Origin: an uncultured Cocleimonas sp.
Lineage (GTDB): Bacteria; Pseudomonadota; Gammaproteobacteria; Thiotrichales; Thiotrichaceae
Length of the DNA stretch: 14,705 nt
NCBI GenBank assembly: GCA_938041705.1
Contig: CALISP010000319.1
Coordinates: forward strand, 1 to 14,705
Direction of reading: 5' to 3'
Position numbers and translations under genes: made by a program. The notes under the pieces were generated by a model. It saw only the letters and a program-made list of their open reading frames with translations, had not been told where the DNA came from and did not search any database. This document shows, piece by piece, positions 12,765-14,705 of this stretch (position 1 is its first letter; every line of letters starts with the position of its first letter).

Positions 12765-14705
12765 ATGTTTCATAAGTATCAACAGCTTCAGGTTAATAGG
12801 TTTAAAGGATCATTTATAAGAGGTTTTCTGTTTAGTTTACTTTATATATTAAATATTAGCACAGTTTATGGTAATGAGAATTACATTGATGAAGATAGCT
12901 TATTTGATGATGTAGAAACGGTTATAGGAGCTACACGCTTAAAACAAAAAATAACAAAAGCTCCTGTTTCTGTAACGATTATTGATAGTGACATGATTGA
13001 AGCATCTGGTGCATTAGAAATACATGAATTATTAAGGTTAGTACCTGGTTACTTTTCTTACTCTGTTTCTGGAAACGAATTTGGGGTGACGAGTCATTTT
13101 GGTGCAGAAGATTTACCTTCTAGATTAGAAGTACGTGTTGATGGGCGCTCAGTACACCAACCATTATTTGATACTGTTATATGGACTACTTTGGGAATCG
13201 ATGTGTTAGATATTGATCATATAGAAGTCGTAAGAGGAACTAGTGCTTCTGTTTATGGGTCTAATGCATTTCTAGGAGCTATCAATATTGTAACTAAAGG
13301 AAGTCTTTTGCAGAAACATCAAACGACAATTCGAGTAACTGCAGGAAGTATCGATAAAAAGGATCTTACCCTTAATCATGCTGGTAATATTTCTGATGTT
13401 GAATATTTTGTATCTTTAAATTCAAAAAGTAACTCGGGCTTTAAAGAGCTTAAAGAAGGTTCTTCTATTGATGATAAAAATATAGATGGCAGTAAGTCAT
13501 TTAATATTAAATTGCAGGGTACTTATACTCCAAACATTCAAAACAATTTTACATTTGATATTGGTCTGGGAGCAAATGATGTTGAGATTCCAAATCGAGA
13601 GGACCCGAGGGGTTTCAGTAATCGTGACTACAAGACTAATTATCAACAGCTTAAGTGGATAAGAGGGGTAGGACAAAACCTCAGTAAATTCTCTATATAT
13701 CATAATTATTTGCAACTTAGAGACGATTCCTCATTTGGGGCATTATCAAATGTTATTGGTGTTCTTCCTGAACAAATCCCGTTTATATTCCCTGGTCAAC
13801 AAGATCAAGAAGTTTTCGTAGATAGAAATAAAGGTTTTTCAGAACGCATAGATATTGAGTATGAGAAACAATTTAACTCTTTAGATAAGCTCAATATTGT
13901 TTTCGGAGTAGGAGCAAGAAGAGATATCGTAAAAAGCCAATATCTATTGGGGGATGATGCACAAGCTCAAAATATCTTCAGAGTTTTCTCTAATTCAGAT
14001 TATCAGTTATCAGAAAAAACAAACCTTAATTTAGGTTTTTTATACGAAAAACCAGAATCGGTTTCATCTGTTTTTTCTCCTAGAGTGGCACTAAATTACC
14101 AGTTAAATAAGACCCAAACATTAAGAGCTAGTGTATCTAAAGGTTTACATTCTCCTTCACAAGCAATCAATAAAGCTAATGTAGCTGCTAGATTCGAAGA
14201 TGGATCATTACTCAATCAGTTTGTTTTGAATCAAGCAGAGGTTAAACCAGAAAAAATTAATTCATACGAATTAGCTTATTTGCACAGATGGCCTGAAGCT
14301 GGTAGTCAGCTCGACGTTAAGATATTTCATGAAAATATAAAAGATCTCGTAAGTAGATCAAACGTTGATTTTTTTGATATCGATCAGAATGTTCTAATGT
14401 ATGAAAATAATGGTTTTGTTAAAAACAAAGGTTTAGAGCTACAACTACAGCATAAGTTCTTATCTGTCTCTAAGTTAGATATGCGTCTTGCATATGCTTA
14501 CATTGACTCAGAAGTGCTTAGTCAAAATGGAGATAATTCCTTTAGGTTAAGAAATAATATTCCAAAGCATTCTGCTACGTTAATGCTCAATAAAAAGACT
14601 AAGAATGGCTATCGATTAAGCACAATACTTCAGTATCAATCAGATAGGGATAATAGCGATGAGGGAATTAAAAGGGTTGATTTCAATATTGGTAAAACAG
14701 TTGAT
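12765..14705 (+). CDS. TonB-dependent outer-membrane receptor (3' end outside the window)
   Basis: The frame is open from the ATG at 12765 to the last base of the window, 647 codons with no stop, so the gene continues to the right. Shine-Dalgarno GAGG lies seven bases before the ATG. A signal peptide fits residues 1-36: a basic N-region, the hydrophobic FLFSLLYILNIST and likely cleavage at VYG/NE. A TonB-box-like VETVIGAT follows (about 46-53). The plug domain (about 60-175) has PVSVTIIDSDMIEASGALEIHELLRLVPG and the diagnostic IEVVRGTSASVYGSNAFLGAINIVTK. The remainder is beta-barrel with alternating hydrophobic strands. It transports an unknown ligand (siderophore, vitamin, sugar or similar) across the outer membrane using TonB energy. 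Arginine codons are mostly AGA/AGG (21 of 30), unlike glnS (4 of 37), which may mark transfer or weak expression. Confidence 0.93.
   Translation, partial: MFHKYQQLQVNRFKGSFIRGFLFSLLYILNISTVYGNENYIDEDSLFDDVETVIGATRLKQKITKAPVSVTIIDSDMIEASGALEIHELLRLVPGYFSYSVSGNEFGVTSHFGAEDLPSRLEVRVDGRSVHQPLFDTVIWTTLGIDVLDIDHIEVVRGTSASVYGSNAFLGAINIVTKGSLLQKHQTTIRVTAGSIDKKDLTLNHAGNISDVEYFVSLNSKSNSGFKELKEGSSIDDKNIDGSKSFNIKLQGTYTPNIQNNFTFDIGLGANDVEIPNREDPRGFSNRDYKTNYQQLKWIRGVGQNLSKFSIYHNYLQLRDDSSFGALSNVIGVLPEQIPFIFPGQQDQEVFVDRNKGFSERIDIEYEKQFNSLDKLNIVFGVGARRDIVKSQYLLGDDAQAQNIFRVFSNSDYQLSEKTNLNLGFLYEKPESVSSVFSPRVALNYQLNKTQTLRASVSKGLHSPSQAINKANVAARFEDGSLLNQFVLNQAEVKPEKINSYELAYLHRWPEAGSQLDVKIFHENIKDLVSRSNVDFFDIDQNVLMYENNGFVKNKGLELQLQHKFLSVSKLDMRLAYAYIDSEVLSQNGDNSFRLRNNIPKHSATLMLNKKTKNGYRLSTILQYQSDRDNSDEGIKRVDFNIGKTVD

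Overview
The window looks like a chromosomal segment of an AT-rich gammaproteobacterium, probably free-living or marine. The evidence is a gammaproteobacterial-type GlnRS, an Lrp/AsnC regulator divergent from a long-form LeuA, a YgaU/Kbp-like BON-LysM protein beside a YidB-like protein, a HPF/RaiA-type ribosome factor and a TonB-dependent receptor. I cannot fix the genus from sequence alone.

Layout. Positions 1-1900 hold glnS (+), closed by a bidirectional terminator shared with a convergent cold-shock protein gene (-). Positions 2114-2485 are non-coding and contain a cold-box-like motif upstream of that cold-shock gene. Next come three minus-strand genes: an EamA-type transporter, a TerB-like protein and a HPF/RaiA-like ribosome hibernation factor. 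Positions 4659-4792 hold tRNA-Ser(TGA) with its own strong terminator. Two divergent small hypothetical genes follow (about 5006-5504), then an FAD-linked 2-hydroxyacid dehydrogenase of the GlcD/D2HGDH family (+). That gene is convergent with a 67-aa hypothetical gene, and a perfect 22-bp inverted repeat lies between them. An Lrp/AsnC regulator (-) then diverges from leuA (+). A further bidirectional terminator separates leuA from yidB-like and kbp-like genes (-). The last 3.5 kb hold two NarL/FixJ response-regulator genes (-) and a divergent TonB-dependent receptor gene (+) that runs off the window end.

The first 11 kb is mostly housekeeping and stress biology: translation, cold shock, ribosome hibernation, leucine synthesis and envelope or potassium stress. 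The last 3.5 kb differs. The receptor gene uses mostly AGA/AGG for arginine (21 of 30 Arg codons counted by hand, against 4 of 37 in glnS). One of the two response regulators has glycine where the phospho-accepting aspartate should be. No sensor kinase lies in the window. This looks like an accessory outer-membrane uptake locus with its own unconventional regulation, cut off at the right edge.

Across the window a short G-rich dispersed repeat (core AAAAGTAGGGGGGTGTC) occurs as four solitary copies, all in the same orientation and all intergenic. A variant forms a perfect inverted pair acting as a likely terminator. Other intergenic inverted repeats lie upstream of kbp (15 bp, perfect), before the dehydrogenase gene (12 bp, perfect) and between the two regulator genes (near-palindrome).
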